The translations under genes and the position numbers were made by a program. From assembly GCA_964473865.1 (NCBI GenBank), contig CAYYQN010000021.1, forward strand, positions 1-64,000: DNA of 64,000 nt, read 5' to 3'. The notes beneath the pieces were generated by a model. It made no database searches. It was given only the letters and a program-made list of their open reading frames with translations, and was not told the DNA's origin. Shown in pieces: positions 42,260 through 50,683 of the stretch. How positions within the stretch are numbered: the stretch's first letter is position 1; each line of letters opens with the position of its first letter. Origin of the DNA: CAIMUX01 sp964473865 (lineage in GTDB: Bacteria; Eisenbacteria; RBG-16-71-46; CAIMUX01).

Positions 42260-42730
42260 TCAGCGGATCACGCCGGTCTTGCCGAGGAGCCGCCGCAGCA
42301 GGCCGACCTGGCCGGCGTGGTAGCTCTCGTGGAACTGGAGGAACGCAAGGGCGTCGCCGACGGTGCCCCGCTCGATCGGCCGGTCAAAGTCCGCGGCCGA
42401 CATCTCGGACAGGCGCTTCTTGATCGCCTGGCCGGACCGGTCCAGGAGTTCGACGATCTCCGGGAGTGATCGCGCTCCGGCGCCCCCGGTTTCTCCGGAG
42501 CTGCCGCGACGGTAGATCTCCGCCATCTCGCCTCCGCAGGCGGGATCCATGCCGAGGAGCGCGTGGATGTCGTTCCGGCTGGCGGCGATGTGGCCCAGCA
42601 CCCAGTTCAGTGAGTTCCCTCCGCCGGCCGGGGCGCGACGGCTTTCGTCCTCCGCGATCCCCTTGGCGTGCTCGGAGAAGATCCACTGGTGCGTCTCGAA
42701 GAACCGGACGAAATGCTTGGGATCGTGCAT
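42260..42730 (-). CDS. DinB family protein
   Basis: A 156-residue four-helix-bundle protein. The metal-binding histidines of DinB/YfiT are seen at LNWVLGHIAASRNDI and LQFHESYHAGQVGLLRRLLG. GGAGG precedes the ATG at 42730. Members are metal-dependent, often thiol-linked enzymes or damage-inducible proteins of mixed function; no specific substrate can be given. The gene is divergent from the next one and its stop lies 15 bp from the convergent thioredoxin-like gene. Confidence 0.88.
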   Translation of the reverse strand: MHDPKHFVRFFETHQWIFSEHAKGIAEDESRRAPAGGGNSLNWVLGHIAASRNDIHALLGMDPACGGEMAEIYRRGSSGETGGAGARSLPEIVELLDRSGQAIKKRLSEMSAADFDRPIERGTVGDALAFLQFHESYHAGQVGLLRRLLGKTGVIR

Positions 42731-42926
42731 GGGGCCTCCTCGCCTCTTCCGGAATCGCCGCGCACGGCGGCCTCGACTCGTGCCTTCGGAGTGCAGGGTA
42801 GGGAGAAGAAAGCCGGCGGCGCAAGCGCGGCCGCCGGAACCGCCCGCGCCGTCCGCGCGAACCGGAGGCCTCGGCCTTCCGCCCGTCCGCCTTGCGTCCG
42901 GGTTCTCGCCGGGCGATCCTACCGCC

Positions 42927-43865
42927 ATGGCCCACAATCCTCTCGCCGTGCACCCGTTGCACATCCTGGAGGTCCGCACCCGGGGGCTGGTCGTTGAGGC
43001 CCGGTTGAACGACATTCCGGTCTTCGCGGAGCGCACCGGCCGGGGCCGTCTCTTTCAGATGAAGTGCGAGCCGTATCTGATCACCGGCGAGAACGAGATT
43101 CGCCTGTGGCTGCGTCTGCCGGGAGGCTCGCTGGTTGACGAGGAGACGCGGGATCCGGACAAGGAAGGTGCCTGCTATTGCCGAGCGCGCGTCATGCGCG
43201 TGCCCGCGGACGCAATCGGCAAGGAGGGGGTGTCGAGTTCCGCTGGGGAGGGCGAGATCTCGGAAGCGCGTCCGGGCGAGCCCTCGGGTGCGCCCGCCGA
43301 GGCGACGACGAGCCGTTCCGGAATCGCGAGTGGTGCGCCGGCGCCGGCACGCGAGCTGACCGGCTTCGTCTGGGACCCGGGGCGCGATCCCCTGGTGCCG
43401 GGCCGGGTCTTCGAGACGGGACCCCTCTTCTTCGCCGCCGAGTGTCCGGCGGGCCGCTGGGCCTGGGAGCAGGCGCCGCTCTTCCGGCCGGCCGGCGAGG
43501 ATCCCGCGGAGATCCGGGTCCTGGTCGAGAAGCTATGGAAGGCGGTGTGGTTCCGGGATGTCGAGGCGGTGGTGCATCTCACCCGCGAGAAGACCCGGGA
43601 CCTGGCCCGGGCTCTCGGGGTGAACGCCGGCGAGCTGGAGGCCGACCAGGCTCAGTACCTCACCTCCCTCTTCACCGCGCCGGGATGGGATGTCGCTCCC
43701 TGGGAGCCGGAGGCGATCCTTCTCGAACCAGCGGCCCGGAGGCGTCTCGTCGACGTGCGCACGGTGGACGGGGAGGCTCCCATCCGCGGGAGCGATGGCC
43801 GGCGATCGTTCATCATCCGGCCGATGGTGGCGAAGATCGAGGGCCGCTGGCGCGTCGTTCGGTGA
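42927..43865 (+). CDS. hypothetical protein, two-domain
   Basis: A 312-residue protein that I do not recognise. The N-terminal 85 residues or so (HPLHILEVRTRGLVVEARLN, FQMKCEPYLITGENEIRLWL) look like a beta-sandwich seen in uncharacterised proteins. A low-complexity Gly/Ala/Glu linker spans about 95-140. The C-terminal part (VEKLWKAVWFRDVEAVVHLT ... FIIRPMVAKIEGRWRVVR) has the helix-then-sheet pattern and terminal G-x-W-x-V of SnoaL/NTF2-like domains. No signal peptide is present. The ATG at 42927 begins the conserved-looking part. Confidence 0.6.
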   Translation: MAHNPLAVHPLHILEVRTRGLVVEARLNDIPVFAERTGRGRLFQMKCEPYLITGENEIRLWLRLPGGSLVDEETRDPDKEGACYCRARVMRVPADAIGKEGVSSSAGEGEISEARPGEPSGAPAEATTSRSGIASGAPAPARELTGFVWDPGRDPLVPGRVFETGPLFFAAECPAGRWAWEQAPLFRPAGEDPAEIRVLVEKLWKAVWFRDVEAVVHLTREKTRDLARALGVNAGELEADQAQYLTSLFTAPGWDVAPWEPEAILLEPAARRRLVDVRTVDGEAPIRGSDGRRSFIIRPMVAKIEGRWRVVR

Positions 43866-43981
43866 GGGTTGTGGTCAGAAGATCGGGTTGATGTCGGAGT
43901 AGTCGTTTGGGCCAGCGGGAGCTGGACGTTTCCGTGGGTGTAGGCTTGGGCGGAGGGTCCCCGCAGCCGGAGGTCATTGCC

Positions 43982-45022
43982 GTGCCCGACGCTCCCGAAA
44001 TGCCGCGTGGCAACCACCCCGCCCGGTGGTGGCGCCGCGAGGAAGATGGACGCATCGCCTGTCTCCTCTGTCCGCGCTTCTGCATCCTGGCGGAAGGTCA
44101 GGCCGGCTTCTGTTTCATACGCCGGCACGAGTCGGGGGCGCTGGTGTCGCTTGGCTACGGCCGGCCGACCGGATTCGCCGTGGACCCGATCGAGAAGAAG
44201 CCGCTCTTCCACTTCCTGCCCGGCACAACCATCCTCTCGTTCGGCACCGTGGGCTGCAACCTCGGTTGTCGCTTCTGCCAGAACTGGGACATGTCCAAAG
44301 CGCGCCCGGACGACCTGCCCGCGCGTCACGCTACGCCGGAACAGGTCGTGGACCTGGCGCGGCGCGAGCGATGCCCCGCGATCGCCTACACGTACAATGA
44401 CCCGGTCATCTTCGCCGAATACGTCGTCGACACCGCCCGAGCGGCGCGCGCGGCGGGGATTCGCAACGTTCTCGTTACCGCCGGATACGTCACCCCCGAG
44501 GCCCGGGGAGAGCTGTTCCGCCACGTTGATGCCGCCAACGTCGATCTGAAAGGGTTCACCGAGGAGTTCTATCATCGCCAGTCGTCGGCGCATCTCGAGC
44601 CGGTGCTCGACACGCTGCGCTGGCTCCGGCATGAGACGACGGTGTGGCTGGAGATCACCACGCTGCTCATCCCCGGATTGAACGATTCCGCGGAAGAGCT
44701 TCGGTGTCAGAGTGACTGGATCGTGGAGAACCTCGGACCCCGGGTGCCGCTCCACTTCACGGCGTTCCACCCCTCGTTCCGGATGCTGGACCGCCCGGTG
44801 ACTCCGCCGGACACGCTGCAGCGCGCCCGGGCGATCGCCCGCGCGGCCGGCCTGCAGTTCGTCTACCTGGGAAACGTCCTGGATGCCGCAGGGCAGGCGA
44901 CCTGGTGTCCCGGCTGCGGGACGGCGCTCATCGAGCGAGAGTGGCACGCCGCGCGGATCAATCGTCTGCGCGACGGCAGCTGTCCCTCATGTGGGACGCG
45001 GATCCCGGGCGTCTTCAGCTGA
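43982..45022 (+). CDS. amrS: radical SAM enzyme, AmmeMemoRadiSam system type (AmrS-like)
   Basis: A 346-residue radical SAM protein. The GTG at 43982 has GGAGG 8 bases upstream; ATG at 44000 is the alternative. The cluster motif is C-x3-C-x2-C in TVGCNLGCRFCQNWDMS. An N-terminal Cys group (CLLCPRFCILAEGQAGFC) and a C-terminal zinc-ribbon-like pair (WCPGCGTALI, SCPSCGTRI) match AmrS/PflA-like proteins. AmmeMemoRadiSam systems combine AMMECR1, Memo and a radical SAM protein, with an unknown modification role; the partners are not in this window. A GC hairpin follows the stop at once. Confidence 0.88.
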   Translation: MPDAPEMPRGNHPARWWRREEDGRIACLLCPRFCILAEGQAGFCFIRRHESGALVSLGYGRPTGFAVDPIEKKPLFHFLPGTTILSFGTVGCNLGCRFCQNWDMSKARPDDLPARHATPEQVVDLARRERCPAIAYTYNDPVIFAEYVVDTARAARAAGIRNVLVTAGYVTPEARGELFRHVDAANVDLKGFTEEFYHRQSSAHLEPVLDTLRWLRHETTVWLEITTLLIPGLNDSAEELRCQSDWIVENLGPRVPLHFTAFHPSFRMLDRPVTPPDTLQRARAIARAAGLQFVYLGNVLDAAGQATWCPGCGTALIEREWHAARINRLRDGSCPSCGTRIPGVFS

Positions 45023-45023
45023 T

Positions 45024-45054
45024 CGCGCCCGCGGGTCGCGGGGTTTCGGGCGCG
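45024..45054 (+). terminator. GC-rich hairpin after the radical SAM gene
   Basis: CGCGCCCG (45024-45031) pairs perfectly with CGGGCGCG (45047-45054) across a 15-base loop, starting 2 bases after the stop and lying between two convergent genes. There is no T tract. Confidence 0.4.
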
Positions 45055-45083
45055 CCGGCATGGCGGAGGGACCCTGTATCCGT

Positions 45084-45785
45084 TCAGGGGCTGCGCCGGA
45101 GCACCTCCACTCCGGATTTCCTTCCGATCACGAGAATCGTGGCCAGTCCCAGGAAGAAACCGGTCTCGATGATGCCGGCGCGCGCGCGCAGTCTCCCATC
45201 GAGGGTCACCGGACTCTCCAGCATGCGACGTCCGCCGTCGCCCGGGAACCGGCAGTCGATGGTCCAGTTGCCTTCATCGGTGACAAACGGCTTGCCGTCC
45301 GCGCCCGGGCGCAGCACCGGATCGCCGCCCAGCCCGCGCAGGAAATCCAGGTGCGTGTTCCAGCCGAACGGGACTACCTCCAGAGGCAGCGGCATCCGCT
45401 CGCCCAGCTGCGACACCAGCTTTCCCTCTTCGGCCACGATCGCTTCCGCGCGTGAGATCTGGGCCACGATCTTCTCGCGCAGGAGCGAACCTCCGGCGCC
45501 TTTCACCAGGTTCCAGGCGGGGTCGATTTCGTCGGCGCCGTCGAGAGTGAGGTCGAGACTCGGCGCCGCTTCCAGGTCCAGCAGGGGAATCCCCTCCGCC
45601 CGCGAGAGGCGCGCGGTCGCCTCGGAGGTCGGTACTCCGCGGATGTCACGGATTTCGCCGTCCCGCAGGCGGCGCCCCAATTCGCGGACCACGAGGGCCG
45701 CGGTGGACCCGGTGCCCAGTCCAAGGAGCATGCCGCTCTCCACCAGTCCGGCCGCGGCGACTGCAGCCTCTTTCTTCAGATCCAT
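45084..45785 (-). CDS. rpiA: ribose-5-phosphate isomerase A
   Basis: A 233-residue enzyme interconverting ribose-5-phosphate and ribulose-5-phosphate in the pentose-phosphate pathway. The motifs GLGTGSTAALVVREL, DGADEIDPAWNLVKGAGGSL and REKIVAQ are standard RpiA, including the catalytic Asp/Glu/Lys set. The length is normal. CCGGGAGG precedes the ATG. The cell therefore has a canonical, unrelated RpiA in addition to the RpiB-like domain of the microcompartment fusion, consistent with the latter having a specialised role. Confidence 0.95.
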   Translation of the reverse strand: MDLKKEAAVAAAGLVESGMLLGLGTGSTAALVVRELGRRLRDGEIRDIRGVPTSEATARLSRAEGIPLLDLEAAPSLDLTLDGADEIDPAWNLVKGAGGSLLREKIVAQISRAEAIVAEEGKLVSQLGERMPLPLEVVPFGWNTHLDFLRGLGGDPVLRPGADGKPFVTDEGNWTIDCRFPGDGGRRMLESPVTLDGRLRARAGIIETGFFLGLATILVIGRKSGVEVLRRSP

Positions 45786-46196
45786 GGCGACCTCCCGGAG
45801 GCATGTCAGGCCTCGCCGCCCGCATGGTACACGGACCGCGCGAGTCGCGCAGTCGCCCGACATGCAGAGCTGCCTCCAGTCCAGCCGCCGCCTCGGCCGC
45901 AGAGAGAGCGAAGCGGAGGCGTCAGGACCGGCGGGCGATCCCGTCAGGGCCGGCGCGCGATNNNNNNNNNNNNNNNNNNNNNNNNNNNNNNNNNNNNNNN
46001 NNNNNNNNNNNNNNNNNNNNNNNNNNNNNNNNNNNNNNNNNNNNNNNNNNNNNNNNNNNNNGGCGTCCCTCTTGCCTTTTCCGGCGGCGCGAGCGACCAT
46101 CTAGGCTGCTCGGTCGGAGGTTCGCCTTCGCCGCCGGGCGTGCATCCAAAACCGATCAATTGTTCGCTGTGGGCGTGGGGCAGGAAGGGGGATGCC
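45786..46196. other. divergent intergenic region containing an assembly gap
   Basis: It lies between rpiA (minus) and ilvE (plus), with about 310 known bases around the gap. No gene or convincing promoter is seen in the known part; anything could lie in the gap. Confidence 0.5.
45962..46061. other. assembly gap (100 N)
   Basis: One hundred unknown bases of undetermined true length between rpiA and ilvE. Confidence 0.95.
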
Positions 46197-47285
46197 ATGG
46201 AGATAGCGGTTCGCGCAGCCGGGACCGATTCCGCGAAGGCCCGTGCCGTTCTGGAGAAGGACCTGGGATTCGGGCGCTACTTTGCGGATCGGATGTTCCG
46301 CATGAGCTACACCGAGGGGCGGGGGTGGCACGACGCGGAGATCGTTCCGTACCAGCCGATCCCGCTGGACCCGGCCGCCATGGTGCTGCACTACGGGCAG
46401 GAGATCTTTGAGGGACAGAAGGCGTACCGGTGGGAAGACGGGCGCATCGCGATGTTCCGTCCCGACGCCAACGCCGCCCGTATGAACCGCTCGGCGGAAC
46501 GTCTGTGCATGCCCCCCATTCCGGTGGAGGACATGGTCCAGGCCACGATGACGCTCGTCGGCCAGCTTTCGGACTGGATCCCGCAGGCGCCCTCGACTCT
46601 CTACGTCCGGCCGACCATGATCGCCTCCGAAGCCGCCCTCGGCGTTCGTCCCGCGAAGGAGTACCTCTACTACATCATCTGCTCACCGGTCGGACCGTAC
46701 TTCCCCAAGGGCTTCGCTCCCGTGCGTGTAAAAGCGGAGCCGGCCTATGTGCGCGCGGTGGAGGGGGGCACCGGCGACGCCAAGTGCGGCGGCAACTATG
46801 CGACTTCGTTGCTGGCCCAGAACATCGCCAAGAGTGAAGGGTTTGACGCCGTTCTCTGGCTCGACGCGAAGGAGCATCGCTTTGTCGAGGAGATCGGGGC
46901 CATGAACATCCTGTTCGTGGTCGATGGAAAGCTGGTGACGAGCCCGCTGCACGGCTCGATCCTGCCGGGAATCACTCGTGACTCGATCCTCCGGCTGGCG
47001 GTCGATGAAGGTATGAAAGTGCAGGAGCGTCCGTTTTCCATCCAGGAACTCACGCAGGGCATCGAGCGCGGGGTGGTTACCGAGGCGATCGGGGCCGGCA
47101 CCGCGGCGGTCGTCACGCCGGTGGGTATCGTCGGCTGGGGCGGCAAGGATTACGTGATCGCCGACAACCAGGTCGGTCCGATCACCAGGCACCTCTATTC
47201 GACGCTGACGGGGTTCCAGCACGGCAAGACCAAGGATCCGTACGGCTGGATGCGGACGGTCAAACTCCCGGCCCGCGTGTCCTGA
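46197..47285 (+). CDS. ilvE: branched-chain amino acid aminotransferase
   Basis: A 362-residue fold-type IV PLP enzyme for the last step of Val/Leu/Ile synthesis (2-oxo acid + glutamate). The PLP lysine is likely Lys196 in GDAKCGGNYATSLLAQN. YVRPTMIASEAALGVRPAKE, VEEIGAMNILFVVDG and SILPGITRDSILRLA are the family hallmarks. The length fits the larger, eukaryote-like BCAT subgroup. The ATG at 46197 has an AGGAAGGGGG ribosome site; the GTG at 46140 is less likely. A perfect hairpin lies 44 bases after the stop. Confidence 0.95.
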   Translation: MEIAVRAAGTDSAKARAVLEKDLGFGRYFADRMFRMSYTEGRGWHDAEIVPYQPIPLDPAAMVLHYGQEIFEGQKAYRWEDGRIAMFRPDANAARMNRSAERLCMPPIPVEDMVQATMTLVGQLSDWIPQAPSTLYVRPTMIASEAALGVRPAKEYLYYIICSPVGPYFPKGFAPVRVKAEPAYVRAVEGGTGDAKCGGNYATSLLAQNIAKSEGFDAVLWLDAKEHRFVEEIGAMNILFVVDGKLVTSPLHGSILPGITRDSILRLAVDEGMKVQERPFSIQELTQGIERGVVTEAIGAGTAAVVTPVGIVGWGGKDYVIADNQVGPITRHLYSTLTGFQHGKTKDPYGWMRTVKLPARVS

Positions 47286-47328
47286 ACCTCCAATCTTCTC
47301 GACCGGCTCGGGCATCAGATCCGGGAAG

Positions 47329-47354
47329 GCGCGCCGGGAGTCACCGGCGCGCCG
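47329..47354 (+). terminator. perfect 10-bp-stem hairpin after ilvE
   Basis: GGCGCGCCGG (47329-47338), a 6-base loop, and CCGGCGCGCC (47345-47354). It lies between ilvE and the bacilliredoxin gene. It is a very stable stem without a T tract, probably a terminator or RNA-stabilising structure. Confidence 0.55.
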
Positions 47355-47380
47355 CTGGTCGATGAGAATGGAGGTTTCTT

Positions 47381-47812
47381 GTGGGCTACCCACCGGAAAG
47401 GACCGAACCGCTGCGCCGGGAGATGATCGATCTCGGCGCCCGCGATCTGCGAACCGCCAACGAAGTCGAGGCGCTGCTTGGCGGCGAGAGTGGTAGCGTT
47501 CTGCTCTTCGTCAATTCCGTCTGTGGGTGCGCCGCAGCCGCGGCTCGGCCCGGTTTGGCGCTGGCCCTGCAGCATCGGGTGAAGCCTCCGGTCGTCGCCA
47601 CGGTCTTCGCCGGCGTGGATCACGAGGCGACCCAGCAGGCTCGGAGCCACTTCCCGGAGTACCCGCCCAGTTCGCCGCAGATTGCGCTCTTCCGCGAGGG
47701 GAAGCTGGTTCAGCTCATCCAGCGCAAGGAGATCGAAGGTCGCGACGCCTCGACCGTGGCCCGTGCCCTGACGGATGCCTTTGACCGGTACTACACGCCC
47801 TCGGCTGGCTGA
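47381..47812 (+). CDS. BrxA/BrxB (YphP/YqiW) family bacilliredoxin
   Basis: A 143-residue thioredoxin-fold protein with the characteristic CGC motif (VNSVCGCAAAAARPGLA) in place of CxxC. SSPQIALFREGKLVQLIQRK and the C-terminal helix are also typical. In Bacillus these proteins remove bacillithiol from mixed disulfides; whether this organism makes bacillithiol is unknown. GGAGG lies 7 bases before the GTG start. Confidence 0.9.
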   Translation: MGYPPERTEPLRREMIDLGARDLRTANEVEALLGGESGSVLLFVNSVCGCAAAAARPGLALALQHRVKPPVVATVFAGVDHEATQQARSHFPEYPPSSPQIALFREGKLVQLIQRKEIEGRDASTVARALTDAFDRYYTPSAG

Positions 47813-47931
47813 GGACGAAGCGGCGCCCCCGGAGGTGACTCCTCGGGGCGGAAGTTGATCGGGCGGCCGGGCCCACAGGACGTGCGCACCGGCTGGATCG
47901 GGCCCGGAAGGCTCTTCCGGGCGACTCCGGA

Positions 47932-48459
47932 TCAGGCGGACGAACCCAGGCGGGAGCGATAGAGTTCGGCATCCTCGGATCCGAAGCAGCAGAAGGTGAC
48001 TGTCCGGGGACGATCGTGAGCCGCCAGCCATTCGGTGACGGCGGCGATCGCCTCCCGGCACGCGTCTGCCCGGGGGTAGCCATACACGCCGGTCGAGATG
48101 CACGGGAAGGCGATCGACTCCAGCGCCGCCTCCGAGGCCAGCCGAAGCGACTCCTGATAGCACGACCGCAACAGCTCCGCTTCTCCCGCTTGGCCGCCCC
48201 GATAGACGGGGCCGACGGTGTGAATGATGTGCCGCGCCGGTAGCCGGTATCCGAGAGTCATGCGGGCCTGGCCCGTCGGGCATCCACCCAGACCACGGCA
48301 CGCGGTGAGAAGCTCCGGCCCCGCCCCCCGGTGAATTGCCCCGTCGACCCCGCCGCCGCCGAGCAGGGAGCTGTTCGCGGCGTTGACGATGGCGTCAACC
48401 GCGAGCGTCGTGATATCGCCCACCACCACCGACACGCGGGGTCCGATCTGGTCCGTCAT
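47932..48459 (-). CDS. macrodomain protein, O-acetyl-ADP-ribose deacetylase-like
   Basis: A 175-residue macrodomain. VVVGDITTLAVDAIVNAANS, LLGGGGVDGAIHRGAGPELL and IAFPCISTGVYGYPRADAC match the YmdB/MacroD-type group, including the catalytic-loop Asn and Asp and the substrate-binding glycines. It removes acetyl or ADP-ribosyl groups from ADP-ribose adducts in the cytoplasm. It is likely in one unit with the CYTH gene, 74 bp upstream on the same strand. Confidence 0.93.
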   Translation of the reverse strand: MTDQIGPRVSVVVGDITTLAVDAIVNAANSSLLGGGGVDGAIHRGAGPELLTACRGLGGCPTGQARMTLGYRLPARHIIHTVGPVYRGGQAGEAELLRSCYQESLRLASEAALESIAFPCISTGVYGYPRADACREAIAAVTEWLAAHDRPRTVTFCCFGSEDAELYRSRLGSSA

Positions 48460-48533
48460 CTCGCGCTCTCCTCTGATCCCCTGTCGCCGCGGCCGAGCCT
48501 CGGAACCACCGAGGGCTTCCGCCGACGCGGATC

Positions 48534-49055
48534 TCAGCCGGACGTCTTCCGCTCGAGCATGTCGATGTACGCGTCTTCGAGCAGGTCGGACTCCTCGATC
48601 CCCAGCCAGGCCATGAGCTCCCGAGCCACCGTTTCCCCCTCGGCGACCGACTGCCCCGGCCGCAGCACGACTTCGAGCTCCAGGAATTCCCCAAGCCGCT
48701 CCACGGTGTCCAGGTGGATCCGGGTGGTTCCGATTCGGAACAGGAGCCGGGTCTTGCGCACGGTTCCCCGCACCCCCAGGGCGGCCGCCAACGCATCGCG
48801 CAGCAGGCCCGGCTCGCTGGTGGGCGCGATCAGGTACTCCGAGAGCTTGGGTCCCGCCGTGCTCGTCCGTCGATAGGCGATCAGCTCGCCACGCTCTGGC
48901 CCCAGGACGCGCAGCTTCAGTCTCCCGTCGGGAGCCGGGAAGAACGTGTCTTCCTGCTCGAGAAGATCAGGCGGTGTCCCGGTCGCCTCCTCCACCAGAC
49001 GGCGAACGCGTGCCGGATCCCGGAGCCGGGCCTTGATCTCGACATTTGCAGCCAT
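48534..49055 (-). CDS. CYTH domain protein (class IV adenylate cyclase-like)
   Basis: A 173-residue CYTH/triphosphate-tunnel protein. The N-terminal strand ANVEIKARL carries the reduced ExK motif; DTFFPAPDGRLKLRV, LIAYRRTSTAGPKLSEY and IHLDTVERLGEFLELEV are typical CyaB/CYTH strands. Members are adenylate cyclases, thiamine-triphosphatases or inorganic triphosphatases; CyaB-like is the nearest by motif, but activity cannot be fixed from sequence alone. Confidence 0.88.
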   Translation of the reverse strand: MAANVEIKARLRDPARVRRLVEEATGTPPDLLEQEDTFFPAPDGRLKLRVLGPERGELIAYRRTSTAGPKLSEYLIAPTSEPGLLRDALAAALGVRGTVRKTRLLFRIGTTRIHLDTVERLGEFLELEVVLRPGQSVAEGETVARELMAWLGIEESDLLEDAYIDMLERKTSG

Positions 49056-49408
49056 CGCCGGGCATCATAACCCGGCCCCGGGAGGATCGCCTGGTCGTCC
49101 GCGCCGACCGGGCGCCGGGCGCTCCGCCGGGGAGAGAAAGCGACAACAGAGACCTCCCGGGCCGCGCCGGAACCTCGCGCCCGTGCCGCCCGGTCAGCCG
49201 GGCCCCCGGGGTGCCGTGCCGGAAGGTTGCGGTTGCCTGCGCCGGGCGGCGTCTGATAGGCTCCCCCGGTGCGTCACGGTCCGATGGCAACCTCGATCCT
49301 ATTGCTGAATAATAGGTTGTCGAGTCGCACGCCGGGCTTTGTCCCGCCGCGCGGGTCCGTGTGAACGCGAGCCGGACCGGACCCGCCGACCAGGAGGACG
49401 GGAGGACG
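49056..49408. other. 353-bp divergent intergenic region upstream of the redox operon
   Basis: No gene is supported. It contains a short AT-rich island with a dyad at 49298-49316 (listed separately), about 93 bp before the first gene of the redox operon. The rest is GC-rich and featureless to my eye. Confidence 0.5.
49298..49316. promoter_or_regulatory. AT-rich dyad, CCTATT-N7-AATAGG, upstream of the redox operon
   Basis: CCTATT (49298-49303) and AATAGG (49311-49316) are exact inverted repeats inside a local AT-rich patch that stands out from the surrounding GC-rich DNA. The central TGCTGAATAAT resembles an extended -10 region. It could be a promoter with an overlapping operator for the operon starting at 49409. 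It does not match Rex, Fnr or IscR consensus sites as I know them. Confidence 0.4.
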
Positions 49409-49948
49409 ATGATGAGCGCAGCGCTCCCCGGCCGGTACTCGATGGTGCACGTGCGCCCCGGTCACGTGGTCGTGGAGCACGATCTCCTGAGCCGGGCCGT
49501 GCGATCGTACTTCTCGGACGAGGTTGTCGCGCCGGTGGAGGAGTATCGCGAAGGAAAGAGAATCTGGCAATACGCCGGCACCGCCCAGTCATTTCAGTTC
49601 GACGTCAAGGACGCCACCACCGGGGAGATCATTCCCTTCCGCGAGCTTCTCGGCCTCCTGTACTACGGCTGTGCGAAGCCGGATAGCGACCTGCATCGGA
49701 TGGGGCAGATCGCGCACGACAACAACATTTCCGTCTACGTTGCCGTGACCTACGAATCGAAGGACGGAGAGCACACCCTGCTGTCCGAGGAGAAAGTCCG
49801 CGTATTGAACCGCCTGTTCAATGATCGCGTGCGCACTCCCGGCAAGAAAATCCTCATCCTGCCGGACCTGTTCGACCTGTACCGTACCATGTCCTATGGC
49901 GAGATCATGATCGACTTCGGCCTTACCTCGATGGAGGAGGAGCGCTGA
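49409..49948 (+). CDS. hypothetical protein, first gene of the redox operon
   Basis: A 179-residue protein that I do not recognise. GGAGGACG precedes two adjacent ATGs (49409 and 49412). It has an N-terminal beta-rich half (MVHVRPGHVVVEHDLLSRAV, FQFDVKDATTGEIIPFRELL), a middle LLYYGCAKPDSDLHRMGQIA and a C-terminal half with strand ISVYVAVTYESKDG and helices (EKVRVLNRLFNDRV ... ILPDLFDLYRTMSYGE). There is no signal, membrane segment or metal cluster motif. Being first in an operon with DRTGG, kinase-like and hydrogenase-like genes, it may be part of a sensing complex. Confidence 0.7.
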   Translation: MMSAALPGRYSMVHVRPGHVVVEHDLLSRAVRSYFSDEVVAPVEEYREGKRIWQYAGTAQSFQFDVKDATTGEIIPFRELLGLLYYGCAKPDSDLHRMGQIAHDNNISVYVAVTYESKDGEHTLLSEEKVRVLNRLFNDRVRTPGKKILILPDLFDLYRTMSYGEIMIDFGLTSMEEER

Positions 49949-49970
49949 TTCGCGGGAGGAGATCCGACCG

Positions 49971-50306
49971 ATGAAGCTGAGCGAGATCGTCCGCAAGCTG
50001 GAACTGAAGTCCCTCGGCCATTCCGACCTGGAGAGCAAGGAGATCACCGGGGTCTACGTCTCGGACATGGTGAGCGACATCATTGCCAACGCCCAGGCTG
50101 GGAATCTGCTTGTCACTCTCCAGATCCACAACAACGTCGTTGCCGCGGCCAATCTGGTCGACATCTCCGGTATCCTGGTGACGCAGGGGAAACAGCCGAC
50201 GCCGGATGTGGTGAAGATGGCGGACAAAGCCGCCATTCCGATCCTGGGTACGGAGCTGAACGGCTGGCAGGTGATGACCAAGCTCTACGAGGCCGGGGTC
50301 CGCTGA
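49971..50306 (+). CDS. DRTGG-fold protein 1
   Basis: A 111-residue single-domain protein: KLSEIVRKLELKSLGHSDLE, then ITGVYVSDMVSDIIANAQAG, LLVTLQIHNNVVAAANLVDI, and IPILGTELNGWQVMTKLYEA. This matches the DRTGG domain found alone or attached to phosphotransacetylase and CBS proteins. From memory, stand-alone DRTGG genes occur beside [FeFe]-hydrogenase clusters in Thermotoga and Clostridia. The role is unknown but presumably ligand sensing. A good GGAGGAG ribosome site is present. Confidence 0.85.
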   Translation: MKLSEIVRKLELKSLGHSDLESKEITGVYVSDMVSDIIANAQAGNLLVTLQIHNNVVAAANLVDISGILVTQGKQPTPDVVKMADKAAIPILGTELNGWQVMTKLYEAGVR

Positions 50307-50322
50307 CGTCGGGCCGGCCCGA

Positions 50323-50682
50323 ATGACCATGCGGTTGCGCGACGTGGCCGAGCTGTTGGAGTGCGAAGTCGTCTCTGGGGGCGGCGAGCTGGATCGACTT
50401 GAGATCAATGCCTGTTTTGCCGCCGACCTGATGAGCGACGTGCTCGCGTTCTCGCGGGCGGGGGCCCTTCTCGTCACCGGCCTGGCCAGCCTCCAGGCGG
50501 TACACACTGCCGACGTTGCGGACCTGGCCGCCGTGCTCTTCGTGTCCGGCAAGCGCCCCCCGCCGCCGGTCGTCGAGCTGGCGTTCGAAAACCGCCTCCC
50601 CCTCCTCTCCACCGCCTTGTCCATGTTCGAGGCGTGCGGCCGGCTCTTCCGAATGGGGCTCAGCCCGGCCGCACGCGCCTGA
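50323..50682 (+). CDS. DRTGG-fold protein 2
   Basis: A 119-residue paralogue of the preceding gene: MRLRDVAELLECEVVSGGGE, INACFAADLMSDVLAFSRAG, LLVTGLASLQAVHTADVADL, and LPLLSTALSMFEACGRLFRM. The pair overlaps the general fold but is strongly diverged, suggesting a heterodimer. The start is 17 bp after the previous stop, and the next gene starts 2 bp after its stop. Confidence 0.82.
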   Translation: MTMRLRDVAELLECEVVSGGGELDRLEINACFAADLMSDVLAFSRAGALLVTGLASLQAVHTADVADLAAVLFVSGKRPPPPVVELAFENRLPLLSTALSMFEACGRLFRMGLSPAARA

Positions 50683-50683
50683 C

